Shown: positions 18,063-28,399, counted from the first letter of the stretch. The stretch: DNA of 64,000 nucleotides from Alteraurantiacibacter aquimixticola (GCF_004965515.1 NZ_SSHH01000003.1:437001-501000); one strand, 5' to 3'. Notes: generated by a model from the sequence alone, not told the origin. Numbers and translations are program-made.

Positions 18063-18081
18063 AATGCGAATGAGTCGCATT
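18063..18081 (-). promoter_or_regulatory. Fur-like operator palindrome
   Basis: AATGCGA-ATGAG-TCGCATT is a perfect 7-bp inverted repeat, 19 bases ahead of the receptor start, and resembles Fur boxes of proteobacteria. Iron repression of the receptor and the DUF6607-like gene is inferred from site and context. Confidence 0.5.
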
Positions 18082-18145
18082 ACTAATGGGAGTCGATGAT
18101 GGGTCAAGCATGTTTTGCGAAGAGTTCGCAGTTATCCGTGGAGGA

Positions 18146-18775
18146 TCAGGAAATCCCGTTCGTTTCCAGAAGGATGTCTTCCGGGCAGGGCTTGAGAAGC
18201 TCGCATGCCTTGTCCCATCCGCCATGCAGCCACAGGTCCTCAGCCTTGCTATCGGGCGGCAGGATCACGGGCATTACCTCGCGCCCGATCGCGCGCAGCC
18301 GCTGGTTGGCGGGGCAGGTGAGAATGGCGAAGGTGGGGATCTCGCTATCCTTCCACACGCCGGCAAAGGCGAAGATCTCCTGATCCGAGCAGCGGAAGTG
18401 GTGGCGGTTGCGGCGCCCCTCCACATCGATCCCCGCGCCCCATTCCATGAAGCTCGTTGCAGGGACCAGGCAGCGGAACTCGCTATTGCGCAAATTCCCG
18501 ATCCAGAAGGGGCTGTCCACATTGCGCACGCTGGTGATGCCGCGCGTCGCGTCATGGGCGGAAGGGGGAGGCGGCACGCCCCAGATGCGCGGGATCATGC
18601 GATGCTGCCCGCGCCCCTTGCGTGGCCCTGCAATGAACTCGCGCCCGGCGGTGATCACCGGCGCGAACTGCCCCGGAGCGATATAGCCGCCTTGCCACGG
18701 ATCATTGCCTGCCCAGGCTTCGAAATGCCGGGCGATCGCGGCCGCATCGGCATCGAGGCGGTAGAGCTGCGTCAT
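18146..18775 (-). CDS. SRAP (YedK/HMCES-like) homologue lacking catalytic Cys and His
   Basis: 209 residues with the SRAP fold landmarks: IAPGQFAPVI (32-41), RCLVPATSFMEW (101-112, containing the conserved Glu111), FAFAGVWKD (136-143) and VMPVILPP (168-174). Normal SRAP proteins start Met-Cys; the exposed Cys2 forms a thiazolidine crosslink to abasic sites in single-stranded DNA. Here residue 2 is Thr (MTQLYRL), and the usual IHDRMPVIL His position reads IGREVMPVIL. An upstream 30-codon extension of the frame offers no MC start. It may shield DNA without crosslinking, or do something else. Confidence 0.8.
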   Translation of the reverse strand: MTQLYRLDADAAAIARHFEAWAGNDPWQGGYIAPGQFAPVITAGREFIAGPRKGRGQHRMIPRIWGVPPPPSAHDATRGITSVRNVDSPFWIGNLRNSEFRCLVPATSFMEWGAGIDVEGRRNRHHFRCSDQEIFAFAGVWKDSEIPTFAILTCPANQRLRAIGREVMPVILPPDSKAEDLWLHGGWDKACELLKPCPEDILLETNGIS

Positions 18776-18947
18776 GCCCCTTCTCCACTGGCGAGCCCGG
18801 GGTCGATGGGCAAGATTGCTTAAACATTTATATGAATAACATCGCAATTTCAGATCAGTCGGCACTTGACTGCGGTCAAGGCTTGCTGAATGCGCTTACG
18901 GTTAAGATCTAGAGATTACGCCGTACTTTGTCAGGGGAGAGCGCGCC

Positions 18948-19244
18948 ATTCATACTGTGATTGTGAAATACAAGCTGCCCGCGCCCGTCCCGCGCGAGGA
19001 TATGGCAGAGGCCTTTGCCCTGGCGGAGGAGCAGTTCGCCAGCCTGCCCGGCCTGGTGCGCAAATATTTCTGTTATGACGAGGGCGCGCATTGCGGCCAC
19101 AGCGTTTATCTCTTCACCGACCAGGCTTCGGCGGAGGCCTTTTTCGGCCCGCGCTTCGTGCTCTCCATGCAGGAGAAGTTCAGCACCACGCCTGAGGTCT
19201 TTGGCGTGGACACCGTGCTGGTGGTGGACGGCCCCGAAGCCTGA
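18948..19244 (+). CDS. YdhR-like small alpha/beta-barrel protein
   Basis: About 96-98 residues with the pattern SLPGLVRKYF..., SVYLFTDQASAEAFF and EVFGVDTVLVV, close to the YdhR/antibiotic-biosynthesis-monooxygenase-like ferredoxin fold. Such proteins are dimeric and of uncertain activity. The first standard start is GTG at 18957, 16 bases from the purine run GGGGAGA (18934-18940). An in-frame ATT at 18948 sits at ideal spacing (7 bases) and gives an N-terminus (M/I)HTVIVKY, so I report that as the likelier start. The stop codon lies inside the left 26-bp direct repeat. Confidence 0.6.
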   Translation: MHTVIVKYKLPAPVPREDMAEAFALAEEQFASLPGLVRKYFCYDEGAHCGHSVYLFTDQASAEAFFGPRFVLSMQEKFSTTPEVFGVDTVLVVDGPEA

Positions 19245-19258
19245 GCCAAGCGCTCGAC
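19233..19258 (+). repeat. 26-bp direct repeat, left copy
   Basis: Identical over 26 bases to 21063-21088 (begins CCCGAAGCCTGAGCC). It covers the last codons and stop of the YdhR-like gene. Together the copies bracket the adhesin gene. Confidence 0.85.
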
Positions 19259-19274
19259 CGCTCGACTTCCGACC

Positions 19275-19320
19275 TGCGCGAGGAGGGGCGGTATCGCTCC
19301 CTCCTCGCGCATGGTTCTCT
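19275..19320. terminator. Hairpin terminator between convergent genes
   Basis: A perfect 13-bp stem (19275-19287 with 19299-19311) and an 11-base loop, followed by TGGTTCTCTTT. It lies between the YdhR-like and adhesin stops and inside the repeat-bounded segment. Confidence 0.75.
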
Positions 19321-20850
19321 TTACCAGCCGATGGTCATGCCGACCCGGCCGGCAGTCTTGCCGCGCTTGTTGAAGCCCGTGGCGACACCGGCATTTAACG
19401 CCACGTGCTCGGTTACCAGTACACCAAGCTGCAAAGCGCCGGCATGCGCCCCGTCATAGGTCGCGACATTGGCGGTGAGGTTGAACCGCGTGTCGGGCAG
19501 GAAGGCAGCGCCGCCCATGGCGGTGGCCACTGCCGTGGAGGATGCGGCATAATCGCTCAACGCATCCACACGGCTTTCCAATCCTCCCACGCGCCCGTCG
19601 AGACTGGCCAGGCTGCCAGAAAGACCGTTGATCTGGCTTTGCAGATTGGCGTCGGCTGCCATGCGCGCCGTGGTTTCGGCATCGAGCGAGGCGCCGCTGG
19701 CGAGCGAGGCGACGTTGATCCCCTGTCCCAGCGTGCCCGAGGCATCGGCGGTCACCAGGTAGATGTCAGGCCCGACCTGCGCCGCGGTGCTCGCGGCAAG
19801 ATCGCCGACGGTGACCGAGCTGCCAGCGCCGCCCAGCTTCACCTGGTCATCCCGGTCTGTCGTGGCGCCGGAACCGACCGCGGTGGAGTTGGCGAAAAGG
19901 GCATTGGCGTTGCTTCCGAGCGCGGTGGAACCTGCCCCCGCAGCCGCGTCGGCGCCAAGGGCGGTCGCACCGTTTCCGATGGTTACCGCTCCCGTTCCGT
20001 TGCCGTCTGCATTGCCGCCGATCGCGATCGATCCTATGCCACTGGCATCGGCATTATTGCCCATGGCGATCGTATCGGCGGCCCGCGCCGCTGCGGAAAG
20101 GCCAATCGCTACGCTCTCATCGCCATCGCCAAATGCATCAGAGCCGAGCGCCACCGCCGCATGGCCGTTGGCAGTTGTGCCGGTGCCGGAGGCGTTGTCA
20201 TCGCTGCCGATGGCGACGGAGCTGGTCCCGTTGGCACTGGTGTTATAGCCGTATGCTGTTCCTCCCAGGGCTGCGACGGCATTGCTGCCGGTGGCCGTGC
20301 CCTGCGTTGTCGCGCGTGCATCCTGACCGATTGCCACTGCGCTGGAACCTGTGGTTTGTGCACCGATTGAGCTGCCGTCGCCATCGCCGCCGATCGCGAT
20401 CGAACCGGTGCCGCTGGCATCGGCATTCTCGCCAATAGCAACGGTGTCCGTGGCGCGAGCCGCAGCGGAAAGGCCAATGGCAACGCTTTCGTCCCCCAAT
20501 CCATACGCGTCGGAGCCGATTGCGACTGCTGCATGGCCATCGGCGGTGGTGCCGGTGCCACTGGCGTTGTCGTCGCTGCCGATAGCAATCGAGCTATCGC
20601 CATTGGCTTCGGTATCATAGCCGATGGAGACCCCCTGATTGCCTGGTGCGCGCGTATCCGTTCCGCAAGCGAGTGCATTGGTGCCCGTAGCCGAGGCCCC
20701 GTCATTGGCATCGGCGGCATTGGTCCCGCCATCCGCGCCGTTGAGGTCGCAAGTGGCTTGCGCGGAAGCCGTTTCGCCAAGGCTCAGCATGGCGACCAGC
20801 GCCGCCCCGGATGCGAGCGCCCATTTCAAGTTACGGGAATGTCCAGACAC
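19321..20850 (-). CDS. Trimeric autotransporter adhesin (YadA-like)
   Basis: 509 residues. A signal peptide (1-30, cleavage after ETASA) is followed by a head of left-handed YadA-like repeats, each with an S-x-AIG core (for example SSIAIGS, ESVAIGL, TVAIGEN, GSIAIGG). After about 350 comes a neck and coiled-coil stalk (INGLSGSLASLDGRVGGLESRVDAL) and a C-terminal YadA anchor of about 70 residues ending in GMTIGW. Three chains form one 12-strand barrel that exposes the head for adhesion. Shorter than many relatives. It contains a large internal duplication and lies between 26-bp direct repeats. Confidence 0.92.
   Translation of the reverse strand: MSGHSRNLKWALASGAALVAMLSLGETASAQATCDLNGADGGTNAADANDGASATGTNALACGTDTRAPGNQGVSIGYDTEANGDSSIAIGSDDNASGTGTTADGHAAVAIGSDAYGLGDESVAIGLSAAARATDTVAIGENADASGTGSIAIGGDGDGSSIGAQTTGSSAVAIGQDARATTQGTATGSNAVAALGGTAYGYNTSANGTSSVAIGSDDNASGTGTTANGHAAVALGSDAFGDGDESVAIGLSAAARAADTIAMGNNADASGIGSIAIGGNADGNGTGAVTIGNGATALGADAAAGAGSTALGSNANALFANSTAVGSGATTDRDDQVKLGGAGSSVTVGDLAASTAAQVGPDIYLVTADASGTLGQGINVASLASGASLDAETTARMAADANLQSQINGLSGSLASLDGRVGGLESRVDALSDYAASSTAVATAMGGAAFLPDTRFNLTANVATYDGAHAGALQLGVLVTEHVALNAGVATGFNKRGKTAGRVGMTIGW
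20002..20223 (-). repeat. Adhesin head duplication, second unit
   Basis: Encodes residues 210-283 of the adhesin, nearly identical to residues 86-159 (for example IGSDDNASGTGTTA/N-GHAAVA). The offset between units is 124 residues. Confidence 0.8.
20374..20595 (-). repeat. Adhesin head duplication, first unit
   Basis: Encodes residues 86-159, the first unit of the duplicated head segment. Several IG-rich turns match the second unit almost residue for residue. Confidence 0.8.
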
Positions 20851-21062
20851 GATTTTCCTCCTTCATGAATTCGCCTGCGCGCATGAAGAAACAAATCACG
20901 ACCCATCCTACGCACGCACGGCACGAAAAACGGCAGCCGGTATTTTGTCCGGTCTGGATGCTTGTTGACTGGTTTCGGAAAACTACCCCAAATTTCAGCC
21001 CGGATATTAGACTTCGCCGCAGTGACGGAGTCAATTGAATTGACGATGCCAGATCGCGTTAT
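20851..21062 (-). promoter_or_regulatory. Adhesin upstream region
   Basis: A 212-base gap, noticeably AT-richer than the surrounding genes. It contains the perfect palindrome GTCAATT-G-AATTGAC at 21030-21044, a possible operator for the adhesin. The ribosome-binding site GGAGGAAAA precedes the adhesin start. No other feature was found. Confidence 0.35.
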
Positions 21063-21088
21063 CCCGAAGCCTGAGCCAAGCGCTCGAC
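21063..21088 (+). repeat. 26-bp direct repeat, right copy
   Basis: Second copy of the repeat at 19233-19258. It lies 49 bases before the next gene on the right. Confidence 0.85.
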
Positions 21089-21136
21089 AAGCCTCTCAGC
21101 CAGCCCTATCCTCTTCCCATCACGGGGGAGAACGCA

Positions 21137-21535
21137 ATGGCCGAGACCGACCAGATTTCCGCATGGATTGCCCTGTTCCTGGGGCTTTACGCTGTCGGCG
21201 CCGCAATCGGCGAGCTGCGTTCGCCCGGCAGCTGGGCCGCCATGCTGGAGGACTTCGAGGAGCATGAGGGCCTGCGCTTCCTGACCGGCATCGTGGTGCT
21301 GGCGCTGGGCGCGGCAATCTACCTCGTCAACCCGTGGAACCCGGCGGACTGGCTTTCGGTCTTGGTCACCGTGATGGGCGGCGGCATGGCATTGGAAGGC
21401 GTGGTGATCCTCGGCTTCGGCAGGCCCTTCCTCCATTTCGCCGCCAGCATGCTCGGCGCGGTGAACCGGGTCTGGGCTCTGATTGCCGGCGTGCTGGGCG
21501 TGGTGCTGGTCTGCATCGCGCTGCTGCGCCTGTAA
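21137..21535 (+). CDS. Small membrane protein, unknown
   Basis: 132 residues with about four transmembrane helices (about 9-25, 45-63, 68-90, 108-130). Between TM1 and TM2 is an acidic loop (MLEDFEEHEGLRFLTG). Preceded by the ribosome-binding site GGGGGAGAA. I do not recognise a named family. If the adhesin segment is an insertion, this gene originally followed the YdhR-like gene by about 60 bases. Confidence 0.65.
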   Translation: MAETDQISAWIALFLGLYAVGAAIGELRSPGSWAAMLEDFEEHEGLRFLTGIVVLALGAAIYLVNPWNPADWLSVLVTVMGGGMALEGVVILGFGRPFLHFAASMLGAVNRVWALIAGVLGVVLVCIALLRL

Positions 21536-21661
21536 CCCGCCGGGATTCATTGCCCATTAGGGCCTGCCATTCATAAGTACCTGATATTGGAGCAGTGTCA
21601 GCAGCGTCCGCAGTGCGAAGGGGCGCACTGCTTAGCGAGTGCCAATTCAGGGGATCGGGGA

Positions 21662-22798
21662 ATGACGAGCAATTCTGGCAGCAATCCAGCCGATGCTCCC
21701 GATCACTATTACACGGTCGACATGCTGCGCGGCTTCGCCGCCATCGCGGTGCTCTTCTATCACTACCAGCATTTCTTCTACCCGCCGGGCGTATACCATA
21801 TCGAGGTGCAGGATCTCGCAGGAGTGCAGCCGTTCTATGACTTGCTGTCCCCGCTCTATCAGCATGGCGGTTCGGCGGTGCAGCTGTTCTGGCTGATTTC
21901 CGGTTTTGTCTTTGCCAAGGTCTACGCATCGAAAGATACGCCGGGCAGCGAGTTCTTCATCCGCAGGTTCGCGCGGCTGTACCCGCTCCATTTCGTGACG
22001 CTGGTTATCGTCGCGGTGCTTCAGGCGCTCGCCTATGCCCGCTTCGGCAATCACGTGATCTACGGCTACAACGACAGCTACCATTTCGTGCTCAACCTTT
22101 TCCTCGCCTCGACCTGGGGGCTGGAGGAGGGATACTCCTTCAACCAGCCGATCTGGTCGGTTTCGGTAGAGATCCTGAGCTATGCGCTGTTCTGGCTGGT
22201 GGCGAAGAACCTGTTGCGCGCCGGCGCTTTCGGCCCGCTTGCCATCGCGGCGGCGGCCACCGTCCTGACTCAGCTCGAGATTGGGCCGCCGATGGTCTGG
22301 CCCTGCGTGACATTCTTCTTCATCGGCTGCGCGGTGTATAATGTCGCCGGCAACCACCCGCGGGCCGTGCGTGACCTGGCGATCGTCGCCGGGCTCGGCA
22401 TGGCGATGCTGGCCATGAACGCGATCTTCGGTGAGCTTACAATCCGCAACGGCTTGCTGCCATTTTGCATCGCGGTTGTCGCCGGGGCGGCGCTTGTGGA
22501 CCGTCTTCCGCTCGGCGCGTCCTTCAAGCGGTTCCGTTTCATCGGGGACAGCACCTATGGCTGCTATCTGTGGCACTTCCCGATCCAGGTCGCGCTGTTC
22601 CTGCTGCTGGACTGGCTGGGCGTGAGCCTCAGCATCGCCAGCTCGCCCCTGTTCCTCGCCGGGTTCATTGCCATCTCGACGCTGGCCGGGTGGTTGTCCT
22701 TCGTCGCGTTCGAAAAGCCCGCCCAGCGCTCGATCCTGCGCTGGTGGAATACGCGCAGCGGAAGGAACGTCGCCCCGGCCCGCCATTCTGCACCCTAG
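21662..22798 (+). CDS. Acyltransferase 3 family (OafA-like) membrane protein
   Basis: 378 residues with about ten transmembrane helices. The family hallmark DMLRGFAAIAVLFYHYQHFFY in TM1 holds the conserved Arg and His, and SGFVFAKVY plus FFIRRFARLYPLH follow. These proteins transfer acetyl or other acyl groups to periplasmic or surface sugars. The ATG at 21662 was preferred to one 75 bases upstream, because it follows GGGGATCGGGGA and starts just ahead of the conserved core. No glycan cluster is adjacent, so the acceptor is unknown. Confidence 0.88.
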   Translation: MTSNSGSNPADAPDHYYTVDMLRGFAAIAVLFYHYQHFFYPPGVYHIEVQDLAGVQPFYDLLSPLYQHGGSAVQLFWLISGFVFAKVYASKDTPGSEFFIRRFARLYPLHFVTLVIVAVLQALAYARFGNHVIYGYNDSYHFVLNLFLASTWGLEEGYSFNQPIWSVSVEILSYALFWLVAKNLLRAGAFGPLAIAAAATVLTQLEIGPPMVWPCVTFFFIGCAVYNVAGNHPRAVRDLAIVAGLGMAMLAMNAIFGELTIRNGLLPFCIAVVAGAALVDRLPLGASFKRFRFIGDSTYGCYLWHFPIQVALFLLLDWLGVSLSIASSPLFLAGFIAISTLAGWLSFVAFEKPAQRSILRWWNTRSGRNVAPARHSAP

Positions 22799-22849
22799 CT
22801 TCGGCCTGGAGGGCGTGGACAGGCGCAAGCATTGCGCCTAGTATCCGCA

Positions 22850-24863
<2,014 letters not shown>

Positions 24864-24976
24864 TACATCGTCGCACCTCGGCGGCGCTCAAGCCGTCCGA
24901 GACTGCGGACCTATCGAATCAGATGTAGCCCCGACAGAAAAGTCGCAAACGGTGGACTACTCACTAGATTTGGTTG

Positions 24977-26707
24977 CTAGGAGCTTTGTGGAACAGCGCT
25001 AGCGGGAATGATGCCTTCTTCAATCATTCGCGCACAGGAAATCATATCACCACCAAATCGTTGCTCGGATCGTTCTTTCGCCGTCGTTTCGGCAATTTGG
25101 AACAGGGCGGAGGAGTTGTTCGCATTGGCATAGGCGTCCGTGAACGCTTGGGCATCAACAAAGTTGTCTTCAGGAGACTTATCTTCTGCAGTCATAGCTT
25201 CAGTTGGCCTCTCCTCGGTTGATCTGTTGGCGGGCGTTTCCTGCGCTGGCCAAGGCATGAAAAAGCGCGCGATTTCGCTCACGACGTCCTCACTCACACT
25301 GTCAAAGGGCTTCGTCCCGGATTCATCGTCTTCTGGTCCTATTGTGACATTAGAGGCAATTCTGAACGCATTCAGCATTTCTCGAAGCGCGTCGCGGGCA
25401 TCGCGCCGGGCACTGTCTCGCAATTGACCAATGCGGAGCGGGTCGAACTGACATCCCTCTCTCGCCAGATTATCGAGATCGTTTTGGTCTATGGCATTGA
25501 ACTCATAAGATTCCAGCGCCAGCTTCGCATCGCGCCAATGGGCTAGAACCTCACGAGCCATTCTCTCACTTTGGCTGGTAAGTAGCGCCTCGCGATACTG
25601 GCCTACAAGGAAGTCCAGCGAGTGTTCATTAGCATTGCTTTCCGCCAACTGCTGGGCCTGCTGCCGAAACAGATCCCATGACTGCAAGGCAAAGCTCTCT
25701 GTCTGCGTATTTTTCGGATACCTTTGGATATTGACGGTCAGCATTAGTCCGTCACGAACTTCCACATAAGTCGGGTCTGTCGTGCCTCCAGATATTCCGC
25801 TATCGACATTCCGCGAGGCCGTATTTTTCTGCATCACGCGGCCCGTATTGTGGTCGAAAAACAGCTTGCTCCAGTCCATCGGCGTCTGACGATTCTGCTG
25901 ACGGCGAAGAACATAATGGCCGGGCCTGAACGTCGGACCTATTTCTAACGCCGACTGGGGCATGTTGAGTGTCATCACGTAGTCTAGAAGGATGTCGTCA
26001 TTCTGCCCGCCTGAAAAAAGGCTTTGACCCAACTCAAACAACACACGCGTTGTGCTTGGAGAATAGTCGTTTGCGAGATTTCGGCCTTCTTGAGCCAATT
26101 GCTGCATTAACGATGAGAGAGGACCTGTTCCAGTATCTATTTCCATGACCACAAGACGGATTCCTATTGTGCCGCCATTGTATTTTTCTCGAGGGCTGAT
26201 TGGGATGTTGCTGAGGTTAAATGCTTGCTGAGGTTCAATGCTCTCTGAATAGTAGACCAATTTAAGTTGCCCGGAACTACTGCTTCCGTCAGTTGGAGCA
26301 CCGTCAGTTCCTGAAATGGGCGAATAATCAAATCCCGCCGGCGATTGTTCACCTTCGCCTGAGAATTCAAATACGTGAGCGAGGATGGCTATCTCTGCGT
26401 CGTCGCCGAATGTCGAATATCCAAACTCGGTACCGGAAAAAGAACCTTCGAGAATCCGCTGTCCGATTACGACCTGTTCTAGATTGATCGCGTAAACATC
26501 TTCTTTCTCGAATGGTCGCTGCCCGGAATTTGTGGGGAAATAGCGTCGCTCCAACGCTCCCAGACTTCGCAACTGGCCGGCCTCAAGCTGCCTGTCTGGG
26601 GAGTCCGCCATTCTGTAATCGACCTGCCCCGGATCAATATGCGAAACACACGCCGAGCAACTTAGAAGTAAAAGAGCTGAGAAAGATACGCGAATCATAA
26701 AATTCAA
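24977..26707 (-). CDS. Large lipoprotein of unknown function, low GC
   Basis: 576 residues beginning with a lipoprotein-type signal peptide (ALLLLSCSACV; Cys17 or Cys20). The front half looks beta-rich, with a patch EIAILAHVFEFSG and a Ser/Gly-rich insert (TDGSSSSGQ). The middle has amphipathic helices (QQAQQLAESNANEHSLDFLVGQYREALL), and the end is acidic and Glu/Thr-rich. No catalytic motif is visible. Lines counted by eye are about 47-50% GC, against well over 60% for neighbours, and codon choice is looser. That points to acquisition by transfer. It stands alone between thiC and an IMPACT gene. Confidence 0.7.
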   Translation of the reverse strand: MNFMIRVSFSALLLLSCSACVSHIDPGQVDYRMADSPDRQLEAGQLRSLGALERRYFPTNSGQRPFEKEDVYAINLEQVVIGQRILEGSFSGTEFGYSTFGDDAEIAILAHVFEFSGEGEQSPAGFDYSPISGTDGAPTDGSSSSGQLKLVYYSESIEPQQAFNLSNIPISPREKYNGGTIGIRLVVMEIDTGTGPLSSLMQQLAQEGRNLANDYSPSTTRVLFELGQSLFSGGQNDDILLDYVMTLNMPQSALEIGPTFRPGHYVLRRQQNRQTPMDWSKLFFDHNTGRVMQKNTASRNVDSGISGGTTDPTYVEVRDGLMLTVNIQRYPKNTQTESFALQSWDLFRQQAQQLAESNANEHSLDFLVGQYREALLTSQSERMAREVLAHWRDAKLALESYEFNAIDQNDLDNLAREGCQFDPLRIGQLRDSARRDARDALREMLNAFRIASNVTIGPEDDESGTKPFDSVSEDVVSEIARFFMPWPAQETPANRSTEERPTEAMTAEDKSPEDNFVDAQAFTDAYANANNSSALFQIAETTAKERSEQRFGGDMISCARMIEEGIIPASAVPQSS

Positions 26708-26814
26708 TCCCCCACTATTGAATTCGATGAAATCTTTTCACAGGACAAGACATAATTCAAGTGGTCTAACGCTGGATTGTGTTAGAAGGGATCGACGAGC
26801 CCTAGAAGGTAAAT

Positions 26815-27207
26815 TCACCCCTCCCGCACCGCCTCAAAATAAGCCCCGACCGCATGCTGCACATGCCGGAACCGGTCTCCGCCCAGATGCTTGCCGCCAT
26901 ACCACCGCGTCACCACCACCAGATGATCGCGCAGGCCCTCGCGTTCCAGCATGCGCAGGATGATCATCCCTGCGCCGCTCTCGCCGTCATCATTCTTGAT
27001 CGGCCCTTCATCGCAGATCAGGCCCCAAGTGTTGTGCGTCGCCTTGGCGAATTTCTTGGTGCGCTTGAGCTTGGCCAGCAGCGCCTTCGCCTCCTTCGAG
27101 GATCGGCACGGCGCGCCGGACACGGCGTATTTCGATCCGCGGTCGGCAATGATCCCGTCAAGCGTCAGCATGGCGCGCGAGGTAAAGCCAGGCGCGGCGC
27201 AATGCAA
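26815..27207 (-). CDS. IMPACT/YigZ family protein (UPF0029 N-terminal domain)
   Basis: 130 residues. The core KATHNTWGLICDEGP, NDDGESGAGM and VVVTRWYGGKHLGGDRFRHVQ is the UPF0029/IMPACT signature; the RWYGG..LG.DRF form is closer to the eukaryotic IMPACT motif than to E. coli YigZ. Bacterial members are about 200 residues with a second ferredoxin-like domain, which is missing here. The role is probably in translation stress, but that is inference. The alternative ATG at 27171 would drop twelve residues. Confidence 0.75.
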   Translation of the reverse strand: MHCAAPGFTSRAMLTLDGIIADRGSKYAVSGAPCRSSKEAKALLAKLKRTKKFAKATHNTWGLICDEGPIKNDDGESGAGMIILRMLEREGLRDHLVVVTRWYGGKHLGGDRFRHVQHAVGAYFEAVREG

Positions 27208-27381
27208 AGGCGGGGACCTTTACGTACCCGCAAGCGGCTCGGACTGAGGCATCGCCAGGCGTCCCGGCCACGCCGCTGCTCCGCAACCCCAAAAGTGCTT
27301 GGTTAATCCTCTGATTACACTTGGCAGGTAATCTCCCCAGCCAGATGGTGCCACGCCGCTGTGTTGGGGACAGACAAACGC

Positions 27382-28323
27382 ATGCATGGGTTGCAGACGA
27401 AATTTACCACCGCCGAAGGCGAGCGTGAATGGTGCGATGGCCTGCGCGCGCTGGTCGAGCAGGGCAAGCTCGACGAAGCAGAAGCCGTGCTGGTCGATGC
27501 GCTGGAAGGGCTGGAAGGCGATGTCGCCGCCCTGTGCCGCGCCACCACGCGCAAGAGGGTGGAGCTGGACGGCTGGGCCGAACTGGTCGAGGCCGTCGAG
27601 ATGTATGAGGGCGACCCGATCACCGGCGCCACGCTGGCGATCGTCAACGATGCCGACCTCGCCTTCGAAAAGGGCCATTACCACGCCCCGGAAATGCTCC
27701 TCAATCTCTACACCGATGAGGTGTGGAGCTGGAGCGCGGCGAGCGCCGACGACATCCTGGACCAATGCGCCAGCGACGAACCGGCCTTTGCCGGCGCGCA
27801 GGAGGATATCGAGACCTTCCTCGAGATATCCGGGCTGGAGCGGCTCAACACCGCCCTGCTGTTCCACAAGCAGCGCTTCTTCTTCCGCGAGGACGGACCC
27901 GACCATGCGCCGCTGCGTTATGTCGATTTCGTCGTCGGCAATTGGTGGCGCGCGCTGCGCTTCCACCAGGCGGTGGCGGCCGAGCTGGCCGCAATGCCGC
28001 TGCCCGGCACGGTCAAGCTGGTCACCGGCCTTGTCGGCATGCGCGCCGATGCGGCCTGCCTGCATCGCGTGACAACGGCCGCACCTGCCGTACCCTACAG
28101 CCCGCTGGCCAAGCGCCCGGTCGCCTTGCCGAGCGCGAATGATGCCGGTCCCTCCATGGGCTCGCTCGCCGATATCACCGTGGCCCGCAATCCGTTCGAG
28201 GAAGAGGAGGAATCGGTCGGCGGACAGCTGCGCCGCCGCGTGGCCGAGGAAGCCGCCGCCACTCCCGCGCCGGAGGAACCCAAGCGCCGGATGTTCGGCC
28301 GGATGTTCGCCCGCGACGTCTAA
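27382..28323 (+). CDS. Conserved-looking cytosolic protein, unknown
   Basis: 313 residues without signal peptide or membrane segment. The first 200 residues are helical and acidic with many Trp and aromatic residues (EREWCDGLRAL, YTDEVWSWSAASADD, GNWWRALRFHQAV). The last 80 residues are low-complexity and end in a basic patch (KRRMFGRMFARDV). The start ATG at 27382 gives MHGLQTKF; a GTG 21 bases upstream is possible. No family recognised. The following lipoprotein gene starts 77 bases after its stop. Confidence 0.6.
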   Translation: MHGLQTKFTTAEGEREWCDGLRALVEQGKLDEAEAVLVDALEGLEGDVAALCRATTRKRVELDGWAELVEAVEMYEGDPITGATLAIVNDADLAFEKGHYHAPEMLLNLYTDEVWSWSAASADDILDQCASDEPAFAGAQEDIETFLEISGLERLNTALLFHKQRFFFREDGPDHAPLRYVDFVVGNWWRALRFHQAVAAELAAMPLPGTVKLVTGLVGMRADAACLHRVTTAAPAVPYSPLAKRPVALPSANDAGPSMGSLADITVARNPFEEEEESVGGQLRRRVAEEAAATPAPEEPKRRMFGRMFARDV

Positions 28324-28399
28324 CAGGGCCTAAAGGGGGTTGAGGCAGGCCTAACCGGGGCAGATACTGGGCGATACCGCAACCGGAGCGCCCCAAGTC

